Assembly (NCBI GenBank): GCA_028818385.1
Contig: JAPPNY010000144.1
Location: 1-32,689 of the forward strand
From: Spirochaetaceae bacterium
GTDB taxonomy: Bacteria > Spirochaetota > Spirochaetia > SZUA-6 > Bin103
Length of the DNA: 32,689 bases
Direction: 5' to 3'
Positions 25,562 through 32,689 of this stretch are shown here, piece by piece. Position 1 is the stretch's first letter. Each line of letters begins with the position of its first letter. The position numbers were made by a program, and so were the translations under genes. The notes beneath the pieces were generated by a model. The model was not told where the DNA came from. It ran no database searches and worked only from the letters and a program-made list of their open reading frames with translations.

Positions 25562-25833
25562 GTGCCCGACGTTCCGCGCCGACGCGATGCGTCGATTGCT
25601 GCCCGATGCTCGGCCCAGTCAGGTTCCGATGCGAGGTCCTCCAACGTGTCGCACCAGCGGAAGAACGCTTCCACGTCCTCCGGCGACTCGAACGGCTCGG
25701 ACCGCTGCTGCCGTTCGAGGCGCTGGCGGGCAGCGGCTCTGAGCCAGGCGCTCAGCGTCATGTTCTCCTGCCTTGCCTGGGAGACGAAGCGGTCGCGGTC
25801 TTCATCCGGTATCACCAACTGAACTCTGGCCAT
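25558..25833 (-). CDS. Ribbon-helix-helix antitoxin for the PIN toxin
   Basis: A 91-residue protein. The N-terminal half (A-R-V-Q-L-V-I-P-D-E-D-R-D-R-F-V, then M-T-L-S-A-W-L-R-A-A-A) fits a ribbon-helix-helix DNA-binding domain; the acidic, tryptophan-containing C-terminal half (E-D-V-E-A-F-F-R-W-C-D) would bind and neutralise the toxin. CTCCCTCC on the plus strand (25847-25854) provides a Shine-Dalgarno site 13 bases before the ATG at 25833. The upstream palindrome is probably its own operator. Confidence 0.8.
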   Translation of the reverse strand: MARVQLVIPDEDRDRFVSQARQENMTLSAWLRAAARQRLERQQRSEPFESPEDVEAFFRWCDTLEDLASEPDWAEHRAAIDASRRRGTSGT

Positions 25834-25858
25834 GACGGTTGCCCATCTCCCTCCAGGC

Positions 25859-25897
25859 GTGTGTATCGAAGTTACACACCTGCGGTTGCCAAGGCAA
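25859..25897 (-). promoter_or_regulatory. Toxin-antitoxin promoter with operator palindrome over the -10 box
   Basis: In transcript sense TTGCCT (25897-25892), 17 bases, TAACTT (25874-25869). The -10 box lies inside an inverted repeat GTGTGTA-N7-TACACAC at 25859-25879. A repressor bound there would block RNA polymerase, as expected for autorepression by the antitoxin. Confidence 0.65.
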
Positions 25898-25919
25898 TGC
25901 GCTCGACGGTCGGCGCCGG

Positions 25920-27125
25920 TCAGAGACCGAACGCCGCGGTAGCCACCTCGGCGACCTCGGTGCCGATCGACAGGGCGGCCGTCGCCGCCGGCGAGGGCGC
26001 GTTGAGCACGTGCACGGAACGCTCGCCGCGGACGATGAGAAAGTCGTCGATCATGGCGCCGTCGGGACGGAGCGCCAGGGCGCGCACGCCGGCCCGCGTG
26101 GGCTGCACTTCCTCATCGGCCAGCGACGGGACCAGCCGCCGCACGGCGGCGACGAAGCGCCGGCGCGAGAACGCCCGGCCATACTCCCGGATGCCGTAGC
26201 GGGCGTGGCGAAGCAGCAGCCGCCACGTGCCGCGGTAGCCGAGCGATTCCGCCGCGTCCCGCGCGTCGACGTCGGTCTTGCCGTAGCCCTCGCGCTTCAG
26301 GGAGAAGACGGCGTTCGGTCCGCACTCCACCTCGCCCGCGGTGCGCCGGGTCAGGTGCACGCCCAGGAACGGCAGCGTCGGGTCGGGGACCGGATAGATC
26401 AGCCCGCGCACCTTGTGGCGGGCGGCCGGGGCCAGCTCGTAGAAATCCCCGCGGAAGGCGACGACCCGGGCTGGAGGAGTCAGCCCGTCCAGCCGGGCGA
26501 TCCGGTCCGAGTACAGGCCGCCGCAGTTGATCAGGTGGCGGCTGGCGCGGCGGCCGGCGCGGGTGTCGATCTCGATGCCGTCCGCGGCGCGGCGGATGCG
26601 CGTGGCCTCGGCCAGCGTGGAGACGGTGGCGCCTGCGGCCAGCAGCAGGTCGCGCAGCTTCGCCGCCACCGCCTGGTAGTCGATGATGCCGGCGTACGGC
26701 ACCCAGATGGCGCCCAGGCCGCCGGCGTACGGCTCGATCTCCCGCAACCCGGCGCGGTCGACCACCTCCAGCCGGTCCAGACCGTTGCGGCGGCCGTTGG
26801 CGCACAGGGCCGGCAGGCGCGCAAGCTCCCGCGCGGTGACGGCCATCACCACCTTGCCGCAGGTCTCGTGCGGGATGCCGTGCTCGCGGGCGAAGTCGAC
26901 CATCTGCGCCCTTCCCTCCACGCACAGGCGCGCCCGCGCCGAGCCGGGGCGGTAGTAGAGACCCGAGTGCAGGACGCCGGAGTTGCGCCCGGTCTGGTGC
27001 AGGCCGACCTGCCGCTCCTTCTCCAGCACCAGCACCGACAGCGACGGGTGGCGCTGTACCAGGCGGTACGCGGAAGCCAAGCCGATGATGCCGGCGCCGA
27101 TGACGGTGATGTCGAACCGGTCCAC
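25920..27125 (-). CDS. lhgO: L-2-hydroxyglutarate oxidase
   Basis: A 401-residue FAD enzyme of the LhgO/DAO family that oxidises L-2-hydroxyglutarate to 2-oxoglutarate and passes electrons to quinone or oxygen. The dinucleotide fold is V-I-G-A-G-I-I-G-L-A-S-A-Y (8-20). Family blocks are G-R-N-S-G-V-L-H-S-G-L-Y-Y-R-P-G-S, V-P-D-P-T-L-P-F-L-G-V-H-L-T-R and the C-terminal N-A-P-S-P-A-A-T-A-A-L-S-I-G. The start is GTG 27125, eight bases after a TAATAT box and without a Shine-Dalgarno site. It is divergent from the methyltransferase gene, with 31 bases between the start codons. Confidence 0.93.
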   Translation of the reverse strand: MDRFDITVIGAGIIGLASAYRLVQRHPSLSVLVLEKERQVGLHQTGRNSGVLHSGLYYRPGSARARLCVEGRAQMVDFAREHGIPHETCGKVVMAVTARELARLPALCANGRRNGLDRLEVVDRAGLREIEPYAGGLGAIWVPYAGIIDYQAVAAKLRDLLLAAGATVSTLAEATRIRRAADGIEIDTRAGRRASRHLINCGGLYSDRIARLDGLTPPARVVAFRGDFYELAPAARHKVRGLIYPVPDPTLPFLGVHLTRRTAGEVECGPNAVFSLKREGYGKTDVDARDAAESLGYRGTWRLLLRHARYGIREYGRAFSRRRFVAAVRRLVPSLADEEVQPTRAGVRALALRPDGAMIDDFLIVRGERSVHVLNAPSPAATAALSIGTEVAEVATAAFGL

Positions 27126-27133
27126 GCTTCACC

Positions 27134-27149
27134 ATATTACTGGTAGGCT
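27134..27149. promoter_or_regulatory. Divergent leaderless -10 boxes of lhgO and the methyltransferase
   Basis: The 31-base gap carries TAATAT on the minus strand (27139-27134; eight bases to the lhgO GTG) and TAGGCT on the plus strand (27144-27149; seven bases to the methyltransferase GTG). Neither gene has room for a Shine-Dalgarno site. No good -35 is seen for either. Confidence 0.55.
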
Positions 27150-27156
27150 CGACGAC

Positions 27157-27915
27157 GTGCGGGACGCAGAGCCCTGGTACCGCGTCTGGTTCGATTCTCC
27201 CTATTACGGGATCCTCTATGGCGACCGCGATCAGGACGAGGCGGATGCCTTCATCCGGCGGCTGACCCGGACCCTGCGGACGCAGCCGCCGGCCGCGGCG
27301 CTCGATGTCGCCTGCGGGACCGGTCGGCATGCGGTCGTCCTGGCCGACCTTGGCTACGACGTGCTGGGGATCGACCTGTCGGCGCCCAGCATCGCCGTGG
27401 CCAGGCGGCGGAGGAGGGCGAATCTGAGCTTCCAGGTCCTCGACATGCGCGCGATCGAGTGGCGGGAACGGTTCGATCTGGCCGTGAACCTGTTCACGAG
27501 CTTCGGCTACTTCGGGGACGAGGACGACGAACGGCAGGTGGTGGCCGGCATCGAGCGGTCGCTGCGGCCCGGCGGCGAGCTGGTGATCGACTTTCTCAAC
27601 GCCGCCCGGACGGTCGCGGAGCTGGTGCCCGCCGAGCGGACCGAGCGCGGCGGGATCGCATTCGACATCACCCGCGAGATCCGGGAGGGCACGATCGTCA
27701 AGACGATCACGGTCGACGACCCACGGCGGGATGGGAACAAGCCGCCGCCGAGGTTTCAGGAACGGGTGCGGGCGCTGGACGCCTGTACCCTGCAGGGCTA
27801 CCTGCAGGACGCGGGCCTCCGCATCGAGCGCCGCTACGGCGACTATGCGCTGAATCCGTATCGGCCGCAGACCTCGGACCGGCTGATCCTGGTGGCGCGC
27901 AAGCCCGAGCGCTGA
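27157..27915 (+). CDS. Class I SAM-dependent methyltransferase, first gene of the bsh operon
   Basis: A 252-residue protein. SAM motif I is A-L-D-V-A-C-G-T-G-R-H-A, followed by G-I-D-L-S (acidic residue for the SAM ribose) and N-L-F-T-S-F-G-Y-F; R-P-G-G-E-L-V-I-D-F-L-N is the post-core strand. The type (methyltransferase domain 25 class) acts on small molecules. Its stop is four bases before bshC. In Chlorobium, bacillithiol is N-methylated by a SAM enzyme, so the same chemistry is a plausible but untested role here. GTG 27157 is chosen because a longer frame runs into lhgO and because a TAGGCT box fits a leaderless start. Confidence 0.88.
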   Translation: MRDAEPWYRVWFDSPYYGILYGDRDQDEADAFIRRLTRTLRTQPPAAALDVACGTGRHAVVLADLGYDVLGIDLSAPSIAVARRRRRANLSFQVLDMRAIEWRERFDLAVNLFTSFGYFGDEDDERQVVAGIERSLRPGGELVIDFLNAARTVAELVPAERTERGGIAFDITREIREGTIVKTITVDDPRRDGNKPPPRFQERVRALDACTLQGYLQDAGLRIERRYGDYALNPYRPQTSDRLILVARKPER

Positions 27916-27919
27916 CGAG

Positions 27920-29539
27920 ATGCCTTCGAGCCCGGCCGCCCGCATCGCCACCCTGCCGCAGGCTCTGCTCCATCAGGGCGATGCGCTGCTGCGCGACCTG
28001 GCCGCCGGATCGGAGCGGGCGGCACGGTTCTTCTCCGTCCCTCCGCGGGACCCCGCGGCGGCCGCGGCCGCAGCGTCCGGGGCGCGTCGCGGCGGGTCTG
28101 CCCTGCCGGCCGCGGTGGCGGAGGACCTGGTCACCCACCAGCGCCGCTGCGACGGGGACGAGCTGTCGGTCGCGAACGCGGAGGCGCTGGCCGCGGGACG
28201 GGCGGCCTGCATCGTCACCGGCCAGCAGGCGGGACTGCTCGGCGGCCCGGTGTACACCGCCTACAAGATCGCCTCCGCGGTGCGGCTGGCCCGGCAGGTG
28301 GCCGAGCGAACCGGACGGCGGTGCGTCCCGGTGTTCTGGCTCGCGTCGGAGGATCACGACATCGGCGAGGCCAACCACACCTTCGGCACCAAGGCCGACG
28401 GCGAGATCGGCCGCGTCTCCTTTCGCGCCTCCGGCGGCCGCGAGGTGCGGCGGCTGCCGGTCGATGACGAGATGGCCGGGAGCGTGGCGCGGTACTTCGA
28501 TCACCTGCTTCCCGTCGGCGACCGGCCGCGCGCCCGTCGTGCCTACGCCCTGGACGGCCAGCGCACCTTCACCGCCTGGGTGGCGCGGAGCTGGATGCGG
28601 CTGTTCGCGGGCACCGGTCTGGTGGTGGTGGAGCCGGCGCTCCTGCGCCCGGCGTGCGGGGAGCTGTTCGAGCGCGCGCTTGCCGAGCGTGCAGCCGTCG
28701 CGGAGGCGCTGGCCGCGGTTGCGCGCGACCTGCGCGAAGCCGGCTACCGGGTGCCGCTCGACCCGGCGACCGCGGGCACGCCGTTCCACGTCGGCGCCGA
28801 CGGCACGCGCGTGCGCGTCGCCGACGCCGGGCCCCTGTTGCGCCGGGGAGCCGTGGACGCCACCGTCCTGTCCACGGACGCGGCGCTGCGCCCGGTCTTC
28901 GCCGACGCGGTGCTGCCCAACCTCGCGCACGTGGTCGGCGCGGGGGAAATGGCCTACCACGCCATGCTCAAGCCGCTCTACGCGCTGTTCGGGGTGGCGC
29001 AGCCGGCGGTGCTGCCGCGCCGCAGCCTGACCTTCGTGACCGAGGACGAGGCGGTGGCGCTCGACCGCTACGGCATCACCGCGGAGGAGGCGCTGACCGG
29101 CCGGGTGCATCCGGGCGCGGCGACCCACCGGCTGCTCGGCGACGGCGAAGCGGCCGAGTTCGAGCGGGTCGCGGCACACATCCGCACGGCGTTCCGGCCG
29201 CTCGCCGAACGCGTCAGCGCCGTCGATCCGTCGCTGGCGCGCACCTGGCAGCGCTCGCGCGACCATGCCCTGCGCGGCCTTGACCGGCTGCGCGCGCGCA
29301 CCGGCCGCGCCGTGCTGGCGCGCCGCGGCTACTCGCCTGCGGCCCTGCACCGCGTGCTCAACCAGATCCGGCCGCGCGGCCGGCTGCAGGAGCGCGTGTT
29401 TCCGGTTCCCCACTTCCTGGCTCGCTTCGGCGCGCCGTTCCTGGATGCCTGCTTGATCGGCGAGCCGGAGGAGGCGTTTACTCATGAGGTGCTGGCTCTG
29501 CCCGCCGCGGCCGAACCGCTGCGATCGGACCCATCGTGA
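27920..29539 (+). CDS. bshC: Bacillithiol synthase (cysteine-adding enzyme) BshC
   Basis: A 539-residue enzyme that joins cysteine to glucosaminyl-malate, the last step of bacillithiol synthesis. Clear family blocks are V-T-G-Q-Q-A-G-L-L-G-G-P (99-110), V-P-V-F-W-L-A-S-E-D-H-D (136-147), and later A-H-V-V-G-A-G-E-M-A-Y-H-A-M-L-K. The fold is like a class I aminoacyl-tRNA synthetase with a C-terminal coiled coil. Length agrees with the family. ATG 27920 is four bases after the methyltransferase stop codon. bshA follows seven bases after the stop. Confidence 0.95.
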   Translation: MPSSPAARIATLPQALLHQGDALLRDLAAGSERAARFFSVPPRDPAAAAAAASGARRGGSALPAAVAEDLVTHQRRCDGDELSVANAEALAAGRAACIVTGQQAGLLGGPVYTAYKIASAVRLARQVAERTGRRCVPVFWLASEDHDIGEANHTFGTKADGEIGRVSFRASGGREVRRLPVDDEMAGSVARYFDHLLPVGDRPRARRAYALDGQRTFTAWVARSWMRLFAGTGLVVVEPALLRPACGELFERALAERAAVAEALAAVARDLREAGYRVPLDPATAGTPFHVGADGTRVRVADAGPLLRRGAVDATVLSTDAALRPVFADAVLPNLAHVVGAGEMAYHAMLKPLYALFGVAQPAVLPRRSLTFVTEDEAVALDRYGITAEEALTGRVHPGAATHRLLGDGEAAEFERVAAHIRTAFRPLAERVSAVDPSLARTWQRSRDHALRGLDRLRARTGRAVLARRGYSPAALHRVLNQIRPRGRLQERVFPVPHFLARFGAPFLDACLIGEPEEAFTHEVLALPAAAEPLRSDPS

Positions 29540-29546
29540 GAACGCC

Positions 29547-30755
29547 ATGAGAATAGGCATCTCCTGCTACCCGACCCACGGCGGCAGCGGTGTGGTCGCC
29601 ACCGAGCTCGGCCTGCGGCTGGCCGAGCGCGGCCACTCGGTGGCGTTCGTGAGCTACTCGGCGCCGTTGCGCCTGAGCGTGCTGCCGCCGCGCGTCTGTT
29701 TCCACGAGGTCGCGATCGAGGAGTATCCGCTCCTCAAGCAGTTCCCCTACACGCTGGCGCTGGCGTCCAAGCTCGCGGAGGTCGCGCGTTCGCATCGCCT
29801 GCGGATCCTGCACGTCCACTACGCGATCCCGTTCGCGGCGGCGGCCATCCTGGCCAAGCAGATCGCGCCCGAGCTCGACCTGAAGGTGGTGACCACCCTG
29901 CACGGCACCGACATCACCCTGGTGGGAAGCAACGACAGCTTCCGGCCGGTGACCGCCTTCTGCATCGAGCGCTCGGATGCGGTGACCGCCGTGTCGCATG
30001 CGCTGCGCGCGGAGACCGGCCGGGTGTTCGGGATCACCCGGCCGATCGAGGTGATCCCGAACTTCGTCGATCCCGACCACTACCGGAGCGCTCGCCCCGC
30101 CGCCTGGCCGGGGGACCGCTCCGCCGCCGGCGCCGAGCGCGTGCCGACCATCGTGCACATCTCCAACTTCCGGCCCGTCAAGCGGGCGGCCGACGTGGTA
30201 CGCGTGTTCGCGCGGGTGGCGGGCGAGGTGCCGGCGCGCCTCGTGCTGGTCGGCGACGGCCCCGACCTCGGGCCGGCCACCGATCTGGCGCGCGAGCTCG
30301 GGGTGCTCGACCGCATCCGGCTGATCGGGGTGGTCGACGACGTGGCGCCGTACCTGCGCGCCGCGGACCTGCTGCTGCTGCCGAGCCAGACCGAGGCGTT
30401 CGGGCTGGTGGCCCTGGAGGCGCTGGCCGCGGGCGTGCCGGTGATCGCCAGCCGGGTGGGCGGCCTGCCGGAGGTGGTGGAGCACGGCGTCTCGGGCTAT
30501 CTGCTTCCGGTGGGAGACGTGGAGGGGATGGCCCGGCAGGCGGTGACGTTGCTGCGCGAACGGCCGCTGGCGGAGCGGCTGGGACGCGCCGGCGCCGGGC
30601 GCGTCGCCGAGCAGTTTCCTCCCGACCGGATCGTGCCGCGCTTCGAGGAGCTCTACCACCGCGTGCTGGGGCTGCCGGCCGGCACGGAGCCCGAGATCGA
30701 CGACGGCGACGCGCACGCCGAGTCGTTCGAGCCGCCACACCGTGAACGGGCGTGA
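29547..30755 (+). CDS. bshA: N-acetyl-alpha-D-glucosaminyl L-malate synthase BshA
   Basis: A 402-residue GT4 glycosyltransferase that transfers GlcNAc from UDP-GlcNAc to L-malate, the first step of bacillithiol synthesis. Blocks typical for BshA: C-Y-P-T-H-G-G-S-G-V-V-A-T-E-L-G at 7-22, H-V-H-Y-A-I-P-F-A, L-H-G-T-D-I-T-L-V-G, I-P-N-F-V-D-P-D-H-Y, I-S-N-F-R-P-V-K-R, and donor-site E-A-F-G-L-V-A-L-E-A-L. ATG 29547 gives the family N-terminus; the frame is open to 29484 inside bshC. The deacetylase of the middle step (BshB) is not in the window. The last 14 bases overlap hemC. Confidence 0.94.
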   Translation: MRIGISCYPTHGGSGVVATELGLRLAERGHSVAFVSYSAPLRLSVLPPRVCFHEVAIEEYPLLKQFPYTLALASKLAEVARSHRLRILHVHYAIPFAAAAILAKQIAPELDLKVVTTLHGTDITLVGSNDSFRPVTAFCIERSDAVTAVSHALRAETGRVFGITRPIEVIPNFVDPDHYRSARPAAWPGDRSAAGAERVPTIVHISNFRPVKRAADVVRVFARVAGEVPARLVLVGDGPDLGPATDLARELGVLDRIRLIGVVDDVAPYLRAADLLLLPSQTEAFGLVALEALAAGVPVIASRVGGLPEVVEHGVSGYLLPVGDVEGMARQAVTLLRERPLAERLGRAGAGRVAEQFPPDRIVPRFEELYHRVLGLPAGTEPEIDDGDAHAESFEPPHRERA

Positions 30756-31671
30756 CGGGCGCCCGTTGCGGTTGGGGACGCGCCGCAGCGCCCTGGCCCG
30801 CGTGCAGGCGGAGATGGTCGCCGCCCGCCTGCCGGGACCGGTGACGATCGTGCCGATCGCGGTCGGCGCCGACACGGACCGGCGGCCGCTCGCGGCCCTT
30901 GCCGGCACGCGTGTGTTTACCGGGGCGATCGAGCGCAGCCTGCTGACGGGCGACGTCGACCTGGCCGTGCACGCGCTCAAGGACCTGCCGGTGACGCCGG
31001 TCCCGGGACTGCGGGTCGCGGCGTTTCTGCGGCGCGGCCCGGTAGGCGATCTCCTGCTGCGGCGCGCCGCGGACGCCGGCGCGCCGCTGGGACTGGCGTC
31101 CGGCGCCCGCGTGGGCACCGGTTCGCCGCGCCGCGCGGCCTTGCTGGGCCGGCACGCGCCGCAGGCCCGCGCCGAGCCGATGCGCGGCAACGTGCCGACC
31201 CGCATCGAGCGCTGCGTCGACGGCAGCGTCGACGCGGTGGTGCTGGCGCGGGCCGGTGTCGAGCGCCTGGGCGACGCGATCGGGGCCATGCTGGCGGAGC
31301 TGTCGAGCGTGCCGCTCGATCCGCCTGACTGGCTGCCCGCTCCCGGGCAGGGCGCGATCGCCGCGCAGGCGCGCGAGGGCGACGACGACCTGCTTGCGGC
31401 GCTGGCCGGGATCGACGATGCGGAGACCGGCACGGCGGTCGGCGTGGAACGAGCGCTGTTGCAGGCGTCCGGTGGCGGCTGCCGCGCCTCGCTCGGCGCC
31501 TGGGCGCGGCCGGTCGCGGCGGCCGGGTGGCGCGCCGACGTGGGTCTGCAGGACGGCAGCGGCCGCTGGCGGGTGCGCCACGCCACGGGCGATCCGGAGT
31601 CGATCAGGCATGAACTGGCCGACTGGATCGGCAAAGCGAGCGGAGCGAGCCCGCCGGAGGGCGACGCCTGA
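30742..31671 (+). CDS. hemC: Porphobilinogen deaminase (hydroxymethylbilane synthase)
   Basis: A 309-residue enzyme that links four porphobilinogens into hydroxymethylbilane. L-R-L-G-T-R-R-S-A-L-A at 9-19 opens the fold; H-A-L-K-D-L-P (77-83) holds the catalytic aspartate D81; G-T-G-S-P-R-R (125-131), M-R-G-N-V-P-T-R-I and A-P-G-Q-G-A-I-A are substrate-binding blocks; C247 in G-G-G-C-R-A-S-L carries the dipyrromethane cofactor. H-S-x-K-D and S-S-L-R-R of most HemC are H-A-L-K-D and G-S-P-R-R here, conservative for a divergent lineage. GTG 30742 overlaps bshA by 14 bases. Heme synthesis thus sits in the bacillithiol transcript. Confidence 0.93.
   Translation: MNGRDGRPLRLGTRRSALARVQAEMVAARLPGPVTIVPIAVGADTDRRPLAALAGTRVFTGAIERSLLTGDVDLAVHALKDLPVTPVPGLRVAAFLRRGPVGDLLLRRAADAGAPLGLASGARVGTGSPRRAALLGRHAPQARAEPMRGNVPTRIERCVDGSVDAVVLARAGVERLGDAIGAMLAELSSVPLDPPDWLPAPGQGAIAAQAREGDDDLLAALAGIDDAETGTAVGVERALLQASGGGCRASLGAWARPVAAAGWRADVGLQDGSGRWRVRHATGDPESIRHELADWIGKASGASPPEGDA
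31656..31670 (+). promoter_or_regulatory. Shine-Dalgarno site and CTG start codon of the SbcD-like gene
   Basis: GGAGG at 31656-31660, seven bases, then CTG at 31668-31670. The CTG overlaps the hemC stop codon as CTGA, the same geometry as the ATGA and GTGA overlaps elsewhere in the window. There is no in-frame ATG, GTG or TTG between the upstream stop codon (31611) and 31731. Confidence 0.65.
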
Positions 31672-32627
31672 CCCTCGTCCACGCGTCCGACCTGCACCTG
31701 TGCGAAGCCGACGCCGGCTACGGCCTGGAGGTGCTCGACGAGCTGGTCGACCTGTGCCTGGAGGTGCAGGCGCAGGCTCTCCTGCTGGCCGGTGATGTCT
31801 TCGACAGCTTCGACGCGGCGGAAGCGCTGCGCGAGCCGTTCCGGAGGCGGGTCGAGCGGCTGGCGGCCCGCTGCAGGGTGCTGTTTCTCCCCGGCAACCA
31901 CGACGAGCAGCGCCGGGGCAGCCGCAGGCTGGCCGCGCTGGATCTGGGGCCGGTGACGCTTCTGGACCGGCGGCCGTTCTCGCTCGTGCGCTTCCCGGAG
32001 GAAGGCGTCGAGGTGGTGGGAGTCCCCGAACGGCCCGACTACGACGACTTCCGGAGCTGGGGCGTGCCGGACAAGGCGGCGCCGGTGCGCATCGTCCTGG
32101 CCCACGGCATCGTCCCCGGCTTGGCATACACGGGACCGGCGGCGGCAGATGAGGACGGCGAGACCGCTGCGGGGCAGCTCGAGCCGCGCCTGTTCCGGGA
32201 GCTTGCGGCCGACTACGCCGCGCTCGGCCACCTGCATGGCCGGCGCCAGGCGGTCGACGACGGCGTGACGTTCAGCTACCCCGGATCCGCGCGGGTGTGG
32301 CGCCGTGGCGAGTCCGGCGAGCACGGCGTCTGGCGGCTGGCGGCAGGCAGGAACGGGGTGACCGGCGAGTTCGTGCCTCTGCGCGCCGCGGGCCGATACC
32401 GGGTCTGCGATGTCCCGGTCGAACTGGCGGGCACCGTCGACGTGGCGCCGCTGCGGCCGGAGCGCTGGCACCGCAACGACTGGGTGGTGCTGCGCGCGAC
32501 CGGCGTGGTCGAGGACGAGAACGAGCTGGCGGGCGTCCTGGACGATCTGCGCAGGCGGTACGCCGGCGCGGTGCGCAAGCTGGAGATCGACTCCAGGGGG
32601 TGCGAGGCGATGCCCGGGAACCCCTAG
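31668..32627 (+). CDS. SbcD/Mre11-like metallophosphoesterase (DNA repair exonuclease family), CTG start
   Basis: A 319-residue calcineurin-like phosphoesterase. All metal-binding motifs are present if translation starts at CTG 31668: S-D-L-H (residues 7-10), A-G-D-V-F-D, P-G-N-H-D, L-A-H-G-I and A-L-G-H-L-H-G. S-Y-P-G-S-A follows, as in SbcD. GTG 31731, the first standard start, would remove the S-D-L-H motif and most likely inactivate the protein. It is shorter than E. coli SbcD and has a compact C-terminal cap. SbcD works with the ATPase SbcC to process DNA ends; an sbcC gene would be expected just to the right. The gene overlaps hemC by four bases. Confidence 0.85.
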   Translation: MTLVHASDLHLCEADAGYGLEVLDELVDLCLEVQAQALLLAGDVFDSFDAAEALREPFRRRVERLAARCRVLFLPGNHDEQRRGSRRLAALDLGPVTLLDRRPFSLVRFPEEGVEVVGVPERPDYDDFRSWGVPDKAAPVRIVLAHGIVPGLAYTGPAAADEDGETAAGQLEPRLFRELAADYAALGHLHGRRQAVDDGVTFSYPGSARVWRRGESGEHGVWRLAAGRNGVTGEFVPLRAAGRYRVCDVPVELAGTVDVAPLRPERWHRNDWVVLRATGVVEDENELAGVLDDLRRRYAGAVRKLEIDSRGCEAMPGNP

Positions 32628-32689
32628 CACCCCCAGGCCGGCCGCATCCTGGAGGTCTGGGAGGCGAGCGAGCCCCTTGATACGGCCGA
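32628..32689 (+). other. Right window edge; possible start of a downstream gene
   Basis: Only 62 bases follow the SbcD-like gene. GGGAGG at 32659-32664 and TTG at 32677 would begin L/M-I-R-P, which resembles the N-termini of SbcC-type ATPases, but four codons are too few to decide. Confidence 0.2.

Noticed and set aside
25881..25919. TTGCC-AA-GGCAA as terminator of lhgO
   Set aside because: Only a 5-bp stem with a two-base loop and no T-tract; it overlaps the -35 region of the toxin-antitoxin promoter.
29478..32630. 1050-codon minus-strand frame
   Set aside because: Antisense to bshA, hemC and the SbcD-like gene, all of which have clear motifs; the product is His/Arg/Gln-rich shadow sequence.
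32677..32689. Start of an SbcC-like ATPase
   Set aside because: Only four codons (L/M-I-R-P) are visible; expected from context but not supportable from the sequence given.

Overview
The window is about 70% GC by eye and densely coded, with many GTG starts (plus one TTG and one CTG candidate), short or overlapping gene junctions, and no rRNA, tRNA, CRISPR or insertion sequence that I can see. The gene content points to an aerobic or facultative, non-model bacterium. Heme O/A synthesis, a proton-translocating transhydrogenase and HemC indicate respiration. FabV and bacillithiol synthesis (BshC, BshA) exclude many phyla. Uma2 and the AAA-like/PD-(D/E)XK protein are families that multiply in spirochaetes, Chloroflexota, Deinococcota, cyanobacteria and similar uncultured lineages. 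A high-GC uncultured spirochaete or a Deinococcota/Chloroflexota-like organism would fit, but the sequence alone does not decide.

Layout. (1) 1-4041, minus strand: a duplicated ABC-2 type exporter of the COG4586/COG4587/COG3694 kind. Order in transcription is permease A1, permease B1, ATPase, permease A2, permease B2 (cut by the window edge). A1 carries the ATPase's ribosome-binding leader and what looks like its first 13-15 codons, so it appears to be the scar of a lost second ATPase gene. (2) 4332-7887, minus: a secreted protein, RecQ helicase and a Uma2-family nuclease. (3) 7872-12429, plus: trmH, fabV, an inositol-monophosphatase-family enzyme, a ThuA-like protein and a D-cysteine desulfhydrase/ACC deaminase-like PLP enzyme, tightly packed. 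(4) 12377-17465, minus: an AAA-like/PD-(D/E)XK protein, a DinB-like protein, an FAH-family enzyme and a YjhG-type sugar-acid dehydratase; the last two look like the two dehydration steps of an oxidative pentose (Weimberg-type) pathway. (5) 17588-18685, plus: an unrecognised protein with two copies of a Cys4 module, followed by a hairpin and a perfect 24-bp palindrome. (6) 18822-25107, minus: pntAA, pntAB, pntB, a class III aminotransferase resembling glutamate-1-semialdehyde aminomutase, ctaA and ctaB. (7) 25169-27125, minus: a VapBC-like toxin-antitoxin pair with its promoter inside a palindrome, and L-2-hydroxyglutarate oxidase. (8) 27157-32627, plus: a SAM methyltransferase, bshC, bshA, hemC and an SbcD-like metallophosphoesterase, each within a few bases of the next.

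Two translation features recur. Several genes that appear to start a transcript lack a Shine-Dalgarno site and instead have a TANNNT box 6-8 bases before the start codon (5357, 10653, 17465, 27125, 27157), the pattern of leaderless mRNAs. The SbcD-like gene seems to begin at a CTG codon (31668) with a perfect Shine-Dalgarno site; the first conventional start (31731) would remove the first metal-binding motif.

The most interesting leads are the methyltransferase-bshC-bshA operon (possible modified bacillithiol), the CTG start, the fused-leader scar in the ABC locus, the duplicated Cys4 protein with its palindrome, and the leaderless-promoter pattern.
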